In this document: one piece after another, positions 16,031 through 24,791 of the stretch
Layout: every line of letters starts with the position of its first letter
Position numbering within the stretch: the first letter of the stretch is position 1
DNA from: Spirochaeta thermophila DSM 6192
GTDB taxonomy: Bacteria > Spirochaetota > Spirochaetia > Winmispirales > Winmispiraceae
DNA length: 64,000 nucleotides
Assembly (NCBI RefSeq): GCF_000147075.1
Contig: NC_014484.1
Coordinates: 1,815,501 to 1,879,500, forward strand
Direction: 5' to 3'
The notes under the pieces: model-generated
What the model was told of the DNA's origin: nothing
The model's input: only the letters and a program-made list of their open reading frames with translations
Database searches by the model: none
Made by a program: the position numbers and the translations under genes

Positions 16031-19000
16031 ATGGCCGATACGAAGCGCATGATCACCATTGATGGGAACACCGCAGCGGCATACGTTGCGCACGCCACCA
16101 ATGAGGTGATCGCTATCTATCCCATCACACCCTCTTCCCCCATGGGCGAGCTCTCCGACGCCTACTCCGCCGCGGGGAAGAAGAACATCTGGGGGACGGT
16201 CCCCACCGTGGTGGAGATGCAGTCCGAGGCCGGAGCCGCGGGTGCGGTCCACGGCGCCCTCACCACCGGGGCCCTCACCACCACCTTCACCGCCTCCCAG
16301 GGCCTGCTCCTCATGATCCCCAACATGTTCAAGATCGCGGGCGAGCTCACTCCCACGGTCTTCCACATCGCCGCCCGGTCGGTCGCCTGTCAGGCCCTCT
16401 CCATCTTCGGAGACCACTCCGACGTGATGGCGGCCAGGTCCACCGGCTTCGCCATGCTCGCCTCCAACAACGTGCAGGAGGTGATGGACTTCGCCCTCAT
16501 CGCCCAGGCCGCCAGTCTCGAGTCACGCATCCCCTTCCTGCACTTCTTCGACGGATTCCGCGTCTCCCACGAGATCCAGAAGGTCGAGGAGATCCCCTAC
16601 GATGTGATGAAGGAGATGCTCCCCCAGGAGCTCATCGCCGCGCACCGGGCGAGGGCCCTCGACCCCGAACATCCCACCCTCAAGGGCACCAGTCAGAACC
16701 CTGACGTCTTCTTCACGGCCCGGGAGACGGTGAACAAGTACTACCAGGCCACACCCGCCGTCGTCCAGAAGGTGATGGATACGTTCGCGCGGCTCACCGG
16801 CAGGCAGTACCACCTCTTCGACTACGTGGGAGCACCCGACGCCGAGCGGGTGGTCGTGCTCATGGGCTCCGGCGCCGACACCATGGAGGAGACGGTCGAG
16901 TACCTCGTGGCACGCGGAGAGAAGGTGGGAGTCCTCAAGGTACGCCTCTTCAGGCCCTTCGACGCCCAGGCCTTCGTCGACGCCCTGCCCGCCACGGTGA
17001 AGGCCATCGCCGTGCTCGATCGCACCAAGGAGCCTGGTTCCATCGGCGAACCCCTTTACGAGGACGTGCGCACCGCCATCGGCGAGGTGATGGGATCGGG
17101 GAACTCCAAGTTCTCCACCTACCCCGTGGTGGTCGGCGGACGCTACGGCCTGGGCTCCAAGGAGTTCACCCCCGCCATGTGCAAGGCCGTCCTCGACAAC
17201 CTCAAGGAGAAGCAGCCCAAGAACCACTTCACCGTGGGGATCAAGGACGACGTCACCTTCACGAGCCTCGACTGGGACCCCTCCTTCTCCACCGAGGACG
17301 ACGAGACCTTCCGGGCGATCTTCTACGGCCTCGGCTCGGACGGCACCGTGGGAGCCAACAAGAACAGCATCAAGATCATCGGTGAGAGCACCGACAACTA
17401 CGCCCAGGGCTACTTCGTGTACGACTCCAAGAAGGCCGGAACCGTGACGGTCTCACACCTCAGGTTCGGGAAGAAACCCATCAAGGGCGCCTACCTCATC
17501 TCCGACGCCCACTTCCTCGCCTGCCACAAGTTCAGCTTCCTCGAGAAGTACGACATGCTCGGCAAGCTCAGGAAGGGCGGCACCTTCCTCCTCGCATCCC
17601 CCTACGGCAAGGACGAGGTGTGGGCTCACCTCCCGGCCGAGGTACAGAAGCAGATCATCGACAAGGAAGCGAAGTTCTACGTCATCAATGCCCACAAGAT
17701 CGCGGAAGAGGTGGGCATGCCCGGCAGGATCAACGTGATCATGCAGACCGCCTTCTTCAAGATCGCCGGCATCCTCCCCGAGCAGCAGGCCATCCAGCTC
17801 ATCAAGGAGTCCATCGTCAAGACCTACGGCAAGAAAGGGAAAGATGTTGTCGACAAGAACCTCAAGGCCGTGGATCGGGCTCTCGAGGCCCTCGAAGAGG
17901 TGCAGTATCCGAAGCAGGTGACGAGCACCATCCACATGAAGCCACCGGTGCCGGAGCATGCCCCCCCGTTCGTGAAAGAGGTGCTCGGCGAGATCATCGC
18001 AGGGCGGGGCGACGACCTGCCGGTGTCGAAGCTCCCGGACGATGGCACCTATCCCACCGGCACCACCAAGTACGAGAAGCGCAACATCGCCGAGAAGGTG
18101 CCCGTATGGGATCCGGACGTGTGTATCCAGTGCGGTGATTGTTCGGCGGTCTGCCCCCATGCGGTCATCCGGCTCAAGGTCTACGAGGAGAAACACCTCG
18201 AAGGGGCGCCGGCCGGCTTCAAGTTCACCGATGCAAAGGGCAAGGACTTCGCCGGTCTCAAGTTCACCATCCAGATCTCTCCCGAAGACTGCACCGGGTG
18301 CGGCGCATGTGTGAACATCTGCCCGGCCTACAAGAAGGACGAGCAGGGCAACAAGACCGACCGCAAGGCCATCAACATGGAGGACTACACCGAGGAGATC
18401 CGGGAGAAGGAGATGAAGAACTGGGAGTTCTTCCTCACCCTTCCCTATCCCGACAGGACTAACCTCAACGTGGCCACCACCAAGGGATCCCAGCTCCTCG
18501 AGCCCCTCTTCGAGTTCTCGGGCGCATGCGCCGGATGTGGTGAGACCCCCTACGTGAAGCTCCTCACCCAGCTCTTCGGGGACAGGACCGTGATCGCGAA
18601 CGCCACGGGGTGTTCCTCCATCTACGGCGGGAACCTCCCCACCACACCCTACACCACCCGTGCGGACGGGCGGGGGCCGGCATGGTCGAACTCCCTGTTC
18701 GAAGATGCGGCCGAGTTCGGTTACGGGATGCGCCTCACCGCGGAGAAGCTCATGGAATACGGCAAGGAGCTGATCGCCCGCATGCTCGCGGACAAGGCCG
18801 ACGTCTCCCCTGAACTCCTCGACCGCCTCCTCCAGAACCCGCAGCGCTCGTATGAAGAGGTGGAGCGCCAGCGTGCCGACGTGGCCGCCCTCAAGGATGC
18901 CCTCAAGAAGAGCACCCACCCTGTGGCGAAGGATCTCCTCGCAGTGGCGGACTACCTCGTGCGGAAGTCCGTCTGGATCCTCGGCGGCGACGGATGGGCC

Positions 19001-19618
19001 TACGACATCGGCTACGGCGGGCTCGATCACGTCCTCGCCTCGGGCCGCGACGTGAACGTCCTCGTGCTCGACACCGAAGTCTACTCCAACACCGGCGGTC
19101 AGATGTCCAAGGCCACGCCGCTCGGCGCCATCGCCAAGTTCGCCGCAGGCGGCAAGCCCATCCGCAAGAAAGACCTCGGCCTCATGGCCATGAGCTACGG
19201 CTACGTCTACGTGGCCCGGGTCGCCATGGGCTACAACCGCATCCAGACCATCAAGGCCTTCCTTGAGGCCGAGGCATACCCCGGTCCCTCCATCATCATC
19301 GCCTACAGCCACTGTGTGGCCCACGGCATCGACATGGCCAAGGGTATGGATCAGCAGAAGGCCGCGGTCCAGAGCGGCATGTGGCCCCTCTACCGCTACA
19401 ACCCGCTCCTCTCCGAAGAGGGCAAGAACCCGCTCGTCCTCGACTCCAGGGAACCCAACCTCCCTGTCGAGGAGTATCTCTACAAGGAGATCCGGTTCCG
19501 GGCCCTCAAGGAGATGAACCCGGAGAAGGCGAGCGCCTTCCTCGAAGAGGCGAAGAAGAACGTGCAGCAGCAGTACCGTTTCTACAAACACCTGGCGGAC
19601 ATGCCGGTGGAAGGCTGA
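16031..19618 (+). CDS. nifJ: Pyruvate:ferredoxin (flavodoxin) oxidoreductase, single-chain
   Basis: 1195-residue homodimer-type PFOR: pyruvate + CoA + oxidised ferredoxin to acetyl-CoA + CO2 + reduced ferredoxin, the central step of anaerobic sugar fermentation. Domains in order: pyrimidine-binding (IAIYPITPSSPMGELSD), transketolase-C-like, gamma domain, two 4Fe-4S clusters (CIQCGDCSAVCPH and CTGCGACVNICP, about residues 700-770), then the TPP domain with the proximal cluster Cys in CAGCGETPY, GGDGWAYDIGYGG and the magnesium loop DTEVYSNTGGQ. Full length. Codon use is highly regular (C-ending), as for a strongly expressed gene. Single gene with own promoter and terminator. Confidence 0.97.
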   Translation: MADTKRMITIDGNTAAAYVAHATNEVIAIYPITPSSPMGELSDAYSAAGKKNIWGTVPTVVEMQSEAGAAGAVHGALTTGALTTTFTASQGLLLMIPNMFKIAGELTPTVFHIAARSVACQALSIFGDHSDVMAARSTGFAMLASNNVQEVMDFALIAQAASLESRIPFLHFFDGFRVSHEIQKVEEIPYDVMKEMLPQELIAAHRARALDPEHPTLKGTSQNPDVFFTARETVNKYYQATPAVVQKVMDTFARLTGRQYHLFDYVGAPDAERVVVLMGSGADTMEETVEYLVARGEKVGVLKVRLFRPFDAQAFVDALPATVKAIAVLDRTKEPGSIGEPLYEDVRTAIGEVMGSGNSKFSTYPVVVGGRYGLGSKEFTPAMCKAVLDNLKEKQPKNHFTVGIKDDVTFTSLDWDPSFSTEDDETFRAIFYGLGSDGTVGANKNSIKIIGESTDNYAQGYFVYDSKKAGTVTVSHLRFGKKPIKGAYLISDAHFLACHKFSFLEKYDMLGKLRKGGTFLLASPYGKDEVWAHLPAEVQKQIIDKEAKFYVINAHKIAEEVGMPGRINVIMQTAFFKIAGILPEQQAIQLIKESIVKTYGKKGKDVVDKNLKAVDRALEALEEVQYPKQVTSTIHMKPPVPEHAPPFVKEVLGEIIAGRGDDLPVSKLPDDGTYPTGTTKYEKRNIAEKVPVWDPDVCIQCGDCSAVCPHAVIRLKVYEEKHLEGAPAGFKFTDAKGKDFAGLKFTIQISPEDCTGCGACVNICPAYKKDEQGNKTDRKAINMEDYTEEIREKEMKNWEFFLTLPYPDRTNLNVATTKGSQLLEPLFEFSGACAGCGETPYVKLLTQLFGDRTVIANATGCSSIYGGNLPTTPYTTRADGRGPAWSNSLFEDAAEFGYGMRLTAEKLMEYGKELIARMLADKADVSPELLDRLLQNPQRSYEEVERQRADVAALKDALKKSTHPVAKDLLAVADYLVRKSVWILGGDGWAYDIGYGGLDHVLASGRDVNVLVLDTEVYSNTGGQMSKATPLGAIAKFAAGGKPIRKKDLGLMAMSYGYVYVARVAMGYNRIQTIKAFLEAEAYPGPSIIIAYSHCVAHGIDMAKGMDQQKAAVQSGMWPLYRYNPLLSEEGKNPLVLDSREPNLPVEEYLYKEIRFRALKEMNPEKASAFLEEAKKNVQQQYRFYKHLADMPVEG

Positions 19619-19638
19619 CACCTCCAGGGAGACCCATG

Positions 19639-19665
19639 AGCCCACCCCCCGGGGGTGGGCTTTTT
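19639..19665 (+). terminator. Terminator of the PFOR gene
   Basis: Stem AGCCCACCCCC/GGGGGTGGGCT (19639-19661) followed by TTTTT. Twenty bases after the stop. Confidence 0.9.
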
Positions 19666-19717
19666 CATGATTTCTGCTACACTGTGGAAAATGCATGTCA
19701 CACAAGGGAGGCGAGCG

Positions 19718-20236
19718 ATGGACTTCGTACCGGTCTCACTCGAACACCTTTCGTTCAACCCCTTCACCAGTACGGCCGAACGCTGGTTTCTCCTCACCGC
19801 AGGCAGCCGGGACACATGGAACACCATGACCTGCAGCTGGGGAACCTTCGGTACGCTCTGGCACAAGCCCGTCTGCATGGTCTTCGTCCGCCCCACGAGG
19901 TACACGCACCGCCTCATGGAAGAGAGCGAGACCTTCACCCTCTCCTTCCTCCCCGATGAGCACAGATCCATCCTCCAGTTCTGCGGGAGCCACTCCGGAC
20001 GGGACGTGGACAAGGCAGCGGCCACCGGTCTCGTACCGGTCGAGCTCTCCGCCGGCATCGGATTCGCCCAGGCCGATCTCGTCATCGAATGCAGGAAGCT
20101 CGCCCGCTGGCCCATGCTCCCCGAAGGATTCCTCGACGCCGAGGCCATCGAGGTGCTCTATCCCAAGAAGGACTACCATACCATCTACGTGGGAGAGATC
20201 CTGGAGATCTGGGAGAAGCGCGAGGAGGAGGGCTGA
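19718..20236 (+). CDS. Flavin reductase family protein
   Basis: 172 residues, FMN-binding split-barrel of the flavin-reductase/flavoredoxin type: NTMTCSWGTFGTLWHKPVCM (flavin phosphate strand), VRPTRYTHRLMEE, FTLSFL and SGRDVDKAAATGL. It could pass electrons in the ferredoxin-based metabolism next door. Start ATG 19718 chosen for GGAGG 6 bases upstream. An in-frame ATG at 19691 lies 7 bases after TACACT, the leaderless geometry, but without a clear -35. Confidence 0.82.
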   Translation: MDFVPVSLEHLSFNPFTSTAERWFLLTAGSRDTWNTMTCSWGTFGTLWHKPVCMVFVRPTRYTHRLMEESETFTLSFLPDEHRSILQFCGSHSGRDVDKAAATGLVPVELSAGIGFAQADLVIECRKLARWPMLPEGFLDAEAIEVLYPKKDYHTIYVGEILEIWEKREEEG

Positions 20237-20473
20237 GCCTCTCAAAAGGAGAAGGCCACCTCTCCGGAAGGCGGCCTTCTGTACCCGGAACACACGCCAT
20301 GCGGAGCAACGCTCCGCATGGTCTAAAGCAATATACGTGCCAAATCACAACACATTGTGCTGCAATGACTTGAATCCCATCCCCTCCTCACGACATGGGA
20401 ATATGGGTTGTAATGACACATTTCGGGCGGCTCCACCATGTCATTTTTACCCGCACTATGTTGCTGCTTACCC
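20237..20473. other. Intergenic stretch with two hairpins, no gene
   Basis: Contains an interrupted AGAAGGCC/GGCCTTCT stem (about 20,250-20,280), then a perfect 11-bp hairpin CCATGCGGAGC-AAC-GCTCCGCATGG (20297-20321) with no U tract after it, and CACAA-CACA-TTGTG (20346-20359). From 20,325 on it is AT-richer than its surroundings. No open frame with a start signal. Could hold a small RNA or processing site; unproven. Confidence 0.5.
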
Positions 20474-20502
20474 TGGTTTTTTTATCGGGGAGAGATTATA
20501 CT
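20474..20502 (+). promoter_or_regulatory. Probable promoter of the PilZ gene
   Basis: TGGTTT (20474-20479), 17 bases, TATACT (20497-20502); Shine-Dalgarno AGGAGG/GGAGG follows within 20 bases. Confidence 0.55.
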
Positions 20503-20522
20503 TCTAGGAGGTGGAGGTCACG

Positions 20523-20873
20523 ATGGGAGAACGGAGAAAAACCCCGCGTATACGCATCACCAAGGAGGTCACCGTCTCTCCGCTCGAGAGGGAGGTCTTC
20601 CTCGAGGTGAAGGCCCTCGACCTGGGTGAAGGCGGCATGCGTCTCTTGAGTCCGGAGGAGTTCCCCGTCGGAACCACCCTGTTCTTCACCATAGAGGTGG
20701 AAACCGACGACGGGATCGTGGATATCCAGGGAGAAGGGAACGTCATACACGTGAAGCCGGCCCCTGCCGGAGGATACGAGATAGGCCTCACCTTCTCCTA
20801 CCTGCCCGATCTGGAGAGGGAGAAGCTTCAGGAGCTCATGCTCCTCCAGCGATACAGCGCACCCTCCCCATAA
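20523..20873 (+). CDS. PilZ domain protein (c-di-GMP receptor type)
   Basis: 116 residues, one PilZ domain filling the protein. An N-terminal Arg cluster (GERRKTPRIRITKEV, RxxxR-like) and the second motif in the form DLGEGGMRLLS (canonical D/NxSxxG, here with Gly in place of Ser) place it in the family. Single-domain PilZ proteins transmit c-di-GMP signals to motility or secretion partners. ATG at 20523 chosen for GGAGG upstream; a GTG at 20511 is in frame. Followed 63 bases later by rpe on the same strand. Confidence 0.82.
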   Translation: MGERRKTPRIRITKEVTVSPLEREVFLEVKALDLGEGGMRLLSPEEFPVGTTLFFTIEVETDDGIVDIQGEGNVIHVKPAPAGGYEIGLTFSYLPDLEREKLQELMLLQRYSAPSP

Positions 20874-20936
20874 CCCTTTACACATCCTGCGAAATCTGGC
20901 ATAGGTTGACCGACCCCTGCGAGAGGAGTGCTCACG

Positions 20937-21584
20937 GTGTACAAACTGTCGGCTTCGATACTCAACGCCAACTTCGCCCGACTGGGAGACGAGATACGCG
21001 AGGTGGAGGACCTCATAGACGAGCTCCACCTCGATGTGATGGACGGACACTATGTCGACAACATCTCCTTCGGTCTTCCCGTCATAGGGACGCTGAGGAA
21101 GGAGTTCTCCTCCCTCGTCTTCGATACCCACCTCATGATCAGCCATCCCGAACGATACTGGGAGGAATTCATAGAGGCGGGGAGCGACATCCTCGTCTTC
21201 CACCTGGAGGCCACCACGAAGGCCTTCCTCATCCTCCAGCGCATCAAGGAGAAGGGGAGGCTGGCCGGCATCTCCCTCAACCCCGCCACCGATGTACGCC
21301 TCCTGGAGCCGGTGAAGGACATCCTCGACAGGGTACTCATCATGACCGTGGAGCCCGGGTTCGGAGGTCAGCGGTTCCTCACTCCCATGCTCAGAAAGAT
21401 CGAACGGGCACGGGAGCTCCTCGGCGACAGGGTCGACATAGAGGTGGACGGGGGTATCAACCCGACGACCATCGCCGAGGCCAGATCCGCAGGGGCCACC
21501 ACCTTCGTGGTGGGATCGTCGATCTTCCAGTCCGAGGACAAGCGGGGAGAGATCCTCCGTCTCCGCGAGGCCCTCGCCACCTGA
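20937..21584 (+). CDS. rpe: Ribulose-phosphate 3-epimerase
   Basis: 215 residues, TIM barrel, interconverts ribulose-5-P and xylulose-5-P in the pentose phosphate pathway. Signature motifs: LSASILNANFARLGDEI, HLDVMDGHYVDNISFG (metal His/Asp), MTVEPGFGGQRF, VDGGIN and GATTFVVGSSIF. GTG at 20937 chosen, 8 bases after AGGAG; the GTG at 20928 overlaps that Shine-Dalgarno. Convergent with rpiA, the stop codons touching (TGATCA). Confidence 0.96.
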   Translation: MYKLSASILNANFARLGDEIREVEDLIDELHLDVMDGHYVDNISFGLPVIGTLRKEFSSLVFDTHLMISHPERYWEEFIEAGSDILVFHLEATTKAFLILQRIKEKGRLAGISLNPATDVRLLEPVKDILDRVLIMTVEPGFGGQRFLTPMLRKIERARELLGDRVDIEVDGGINPTTIAEARSAGATTFVVGSSIFQSEDKRGEILRLREALAT

Positions 21585-22289
21585 TCATTCCCCGAGGGTA
21601 CGAACCTCTCCGGAAGGCAGCCCCACACAGACGGTGGGCCTGATCCGCGTGAAGAACCCGGTCTCGTACACTCCGGGGATGAGCCCGAGCCGTATCTCCA
21701 TCTCCTCGGGATCCACGGGGGCAGGGAATCGGACGTCCACCAGGAGGTTGCCGTTGTCGGTCACGACCGGCCCCTGTTTCCCTGATCCGTGTCGGATCGT
21801 CCACTCCGCGCCCAGCGCCTCGAGGGCCTTGAGCACACAGGCCCTCGCTTCGGGGACCACCTCCACAGGAATGGGAAACCCCGTACCGATGTGGGGTACG
21901 AGCTTGCACTCCTCCACCACCACCACGAACCTCCGGGCATTGTAGGCCACCAGCTTCTCCCTGAAGAGGGCGCCGCCGCCGCCCTTCACCAGGTGGAGGG
22001 TGGGATCCACCTCGTCGGCCCCGTCGATGGCGAGGTCCACTTCCCCCCCTATCTCGGGGTCGTTGAGGGACCTCACCGGGATACCGAGCCGGTGCGCCTC
22101 CATCTCGCTCGCGAAGCTCGTCGCAACCCCCACGATGCCCGAGAGACGCCCCTCCCTCATGTGCTCCCCTATCCTCCGTATCGCCCACACCGCGGTCGAG
22201 CCCGTACCCAGTCCTACTCTCATGCCATCCTTCACATGGGTGTCCACCGCGTGGAATGCCACACGACGCTTCATCTCTTCTCTATCCAC
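21585..22289 (-). CDS. rpiA: Ribose-5-phosphate isomerase A
   Basis: 234 residues. Isomerises ribose-5-P and ribulose-5-P, the partner step of the facing rpe gene. Motifs: VGLGTGSTAVWAI, ATSFASEMEAHRLGI, DLAIDGADEVDP, KGGGGALFREKLV, and VVDEC-like VVEECK with catalytic Glu. GTG start at 22289 chosen (GGAAGG upstream, family-length N terminus); ATG at 22274 is an alternative. A possible promoter TGGATG-17-TATACT lies upstream around 22,330. Confidence 0.96.
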   Translation of the reverse strand: MDREEMKRRVAFHAVDTHVKDGMRVGLGTGSTAVWAIRRIGEHMREGRLSGIVGVATSFASEMEAHRLGIPVRSLNDPEIGGEVDLAIDGADEVDPTLHLVKGGGGALFREKLVAYNARRFVVVVEECKLVPHIGTGFPIPVEVVPEARACVLKALEALGAEWTIRHGSGKQGPVVTDNGNLLVDVRFPAPVDPEEMEIRLGLIPGVYETGFFTRIRPTVCVGLPSGEVRTLGE

Positions 22290-22379
22290 GACCTTCCCCC
22301 GAGTGAAATCTCAGAAGGCAGTATACGGGAATCTTCCCACCCCATCCAGTCCCGATACCTCCAGAGAGAAACGCCTCGA

Positions 22380-22408
22380 TTGACAACTTCATGGGCTTCT
22401 TATAGTCT
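22380..22408 (+). promoter_or_regulatory. Promoter of metE
   Basis: Consensus TTGACA (22380-22385), 17 bases, TAGTCT (22403-22408). The remaining leader of about 38 bases with AAAGGAG is too short for a SAM or cobalamin riboswitch. Confidence 0.75.
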
Positions 22409-22452
22409 GACCCGGACAAAGAGTAAAGAGGCTCACGAGGAAAGGAGATGCC

Positions 22453-24720
22453 ATGGAGACACACGTCATAGGATTTCCCCGCATAGGTGCCCGCAGGGAA
22501 CTCAAGAAAGCAGTGGAGGCATACTGGAAAGGCGCTACAGACCGGTCTTCGCTCGAAGACACGGGAAAGCGGCTCATGGAATATGCATGGAAGACCCAGA
22601 AGGAGGCGGGACTCTCACTGGTGACAGTGGGTGACTTCTCGTACTACGACCATATCCTCGACATGGCCCTCGCGCTCTCCCTCATCCCCTCGCGATTCAA
22701 GAAAGAGGACTACCCCCACGACCTCGACCTCTCCTTCGCCCTCGCGCGGGGCGACAGGGAGCGCAACATCCCGGCCCTCGACATGACCAAGTGGTTCGAT
22801 ACCAACTACCACTACATCGTACCTGAACTGGAAGACTCCTCCTCGATCCGACTCGCGGAACACACCCGGATCGAGGAACAGGTGCATCTCGCCCGAAGTC
22901 TCGGCTACCGGGTGAAGGCCACCCTCCCCGGTCCCCTCACCTTCCTCTCCCTCGCCCGCGAGACCGGGGAGCGCCCCAGATGGTCCTTCGCCGACGAGGT
23001 GGGTAAGGCCTATGCGACGCTGCTCTCCCGTCTCGCCCCGCACTGCGAGTGGATACAGCTGGAGGAGCCGATCCTCGCCACCGACCTCTCCTCCCCCCAG
23101 AAGGAGGCATGGGCCTCGATCTACGCCCAGCTCTCCGACCACACGGAGAGGATCCTGGTGGCCTGCTACTTCGGGCCAGTGGGAGAGAACATCGAGCTCC
23201 TCCTCTCCTCCGGCGTACGGGGCATCCACCTCGACCTCACACGCGAGGGGGTCGAGGTCCTCTCCCGGATTCCCGAAGACAGGGTCGTCTCCCTCGGGGT
23301 GATAGACGGACGGAACGTCTGGCGGGCCGACCTGGAGGCGGCGGCCCGGATAGTCGAACCGCAGGTGGCCCGAAGAGGAGACGACAAGACGATGCTCTCC
23401 TCTTCGTGCTCGCTCCTCCATGTGCCCATCGACCTCGAGCTCGAGACAGCACTCCCCGAGTACATCAAGGAATGGCTCGCCTTCGCCGTGCAAAAGTGCA
23501 GGGAACTGAGTCTCCTCGCACGTTACCTCACGAACGGAGAGACAGGTCCGGAATGGGAGAGCTCACGAAAGGCAGCCGAGGCGAGGAGACGGCATCCCGA
23601 GGTCATGATCCCCCGCGTGAGGGAACGCGTGGCATCCGTCACAGGTACACAGCTTACCCGCTCCCTTCCCTTTGCCGATCGCAAGCCCCTCCAGCAGGAG
23701 AAGCTGGGCCTTCCACTCTTCCCCACCACCACCATCGGCTCCTTCCCCCAGACCCCCGAGATCCGCAAGGTGAGAGCCCGGTTCAAGAGGGGGGAGATCA
23801 CCCGGGAGGAGTACGAGACCTATATGGAGGGCGAGATAGAGAGGGTCATACGGGAACAGGAGGCCCTCGGCCTGGACGTCCTGGTGCACGGAGAGCCGGA
23901 ACGGAACGATATGGTGGAGTACTTCGCAGAACTCCTGCCGGGCTACTGCACCACGACCAATGGGTGGGTGCAGAGCTATGGGACTCGATGCGTGAAGCCC
24001 CCCATCATCTACGGCGACGTCCACCGCTCCGAGCCCATGACCATTCGGTGGATCACCTACGCCCAGTCGCTCACCTCCCGGCCGGTGAAAGGCATGCTCA
24101 CGGGGCCGGTCACCATGCTCAAGTGGAGTTTCGTCCGGGACGACATCCCCGCCCGGGACGTCGCGTTCCAGATCGCCCTCGCACTCAGGGACGAGGTGGC
24201 GGACCTCGAAGCTCAGGGCATAACCGTCATCCAGATAGACGAGCCCGCCATCAGGGAGGGGCTCCCCCTGAGAAGGACGCAGTGGGAGGAGTATCTCACC
24301 TGGGCCACCGACGCCTTCCGCCTCGCGAGCTCGGGGGCGGCCCCCGACACACAGATCCACACCCACATGTGTTACAGCGATTTCGAGGACATCATCGAGT
24401 GGATCGCCCGGCTCGACGCCGACGTCATCAGCATAGAGGCCTCGCGGAGCGACATGCAGCTCCTCGAGGCGTTCCACCGCTTCGACTACCCCAACGACAT
24501 CGGACCGGGTGTATACGACGTGCACAGTCCCAGGATCCCCGGCATCGAGGAGATGTACCGCCTCCTCAAGAAGGCCCTCGAGGTGATCGCCCCCGGGCAG
24601 CTCTGGGTGAACCCTGATTGCGGACTCAAGACCCGTGCCTGGGAGGAGGTGCGTCCCTCCCTCACCAACATGGTGGAAGCCGCTCGGAGACTCAGGAAGG
24701 AGTACGACGGGAGGAAATGA
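22453..24720 (+). CDS. metE: Cobalamin-independent methionine synthase
   Basis: 755 residues, transfers methyl from 5-methyl-THF-triglutamate to homocysteine. N-terminal barrel starts at THVIGFPRIGARRELKKAVE. The C-terminal catalytic barrel begins near residue 430 (TTTIGSFPQTPEIRKVRARF) and keeps the zinc ligands: His and Cys in HTHMCYSDF, Glu in VISIEASRSD, Cys in NPDCGLKTR. Full length, own promoter, AAAGGAG upstream of the ATG. No MetF or MetH is visible nearby. Confidence 0.97.
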   Translation: METHVIGFPRIGARRELKKAVEAYWKGATDRSSLEDTGKRLMEYAWKTQKEAGLSLVTVGDFSYYDHILDMALALSLIPSRFKKEDYPHDLDLSFALARGDRERNIPALDMTKWFDTNYHYIVPELEDSSSIRLAEHTRIEEQVHLARSLGYRVKATLPGPLTFLSLARETGERPRWSFADEVGKAYATLLSRLAPHCEWIQLEEPILATDLSSPQKEAWASIYAQLSDHTERILVACYFGPVGENIELLLSSGVRGIHLDLTREGVEVLSRIPEDRVVSLGVIDGRNVWRADLEAAARIVEPQVARRGDDKTMLSSSCSLLHVPIDLELETALPEYIKEWLAFAVQKCRELSLLARYLTNGETGPEWESSRKAAEARRRHPEVMIPRVRERVASVTGTQLTRSLPFADRKPLQQEKLGLPLFPTTTIGSFPQTPEIRKVRARFKRGEITREEYETYMEGEIERVIREQEALGLDVLVHGEPERNDMVEYFAELLPGYCTTTNGWVQSYGTRCVKPPIIYGDVHRSEPMTIRWITYAQSLTSRPVKGMLTGPVTMLKWSFVRDDIPARDVAFQIALALRDEVADLEAQGITVIQIDEPAIREGLPLRRTQWEEYLTWATDAFRLASSGAAPDTQIHTHMCYSDFEDIIEWIARLDADVISIEASRSDMQLLEAFHRFDYPNDIGPGVYDVHSPRIPGIEEMYRLLKKALEVIAPGQLWVNPDCGLKTRAWEEVRPSLTNMVEAARRLRKEYDGRK

Positions 24721-24730
24721 AAAACTTTCC

Positions 24731-24759
24731 TTGACAAATAACCCAAGCCCTTATATGGT
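24731..24759 (+). promoter_or_regulatory. Promoter of the DbpA-domain gene
   Basis: Consensus TTGACA (24731-24736), 17 bases, TATGGT (24754-24759). Leader about 26 bases with GAGGGA before the GTG. Confidence 0.8.
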
Positions 24760-24791
24760 AAAAGCATATACTCAACGGTGAGGGATTCCAA

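Noticed and set aside
14307-16052. Alternative plus-strand frame over the glycosyltransferase
   Set aside because: Pro/Arg-rich shadow translation; the frame starting at 14314 has the GT-B motifs and promoter geometry.
17453-19705. A 750-codon antisense frame over the PFOR gene
   Set aside because: Same antisense effect; highly regular C-ending codons in PFOR remove stops on the other strand. No start signal or motif.
20297-20321. Intrinsic terminator of the flavin reductase gene
   Set aside because: The hairpin is perfect but is followed by TCTAAAG, not a U tract, so it was left as an unassigned hairpin.
22409-22452. SAM or cobalamin riboswitch ahead of metE
   Set aside because: Leader is only about 38 bases and shows no conserved riboswitch core.
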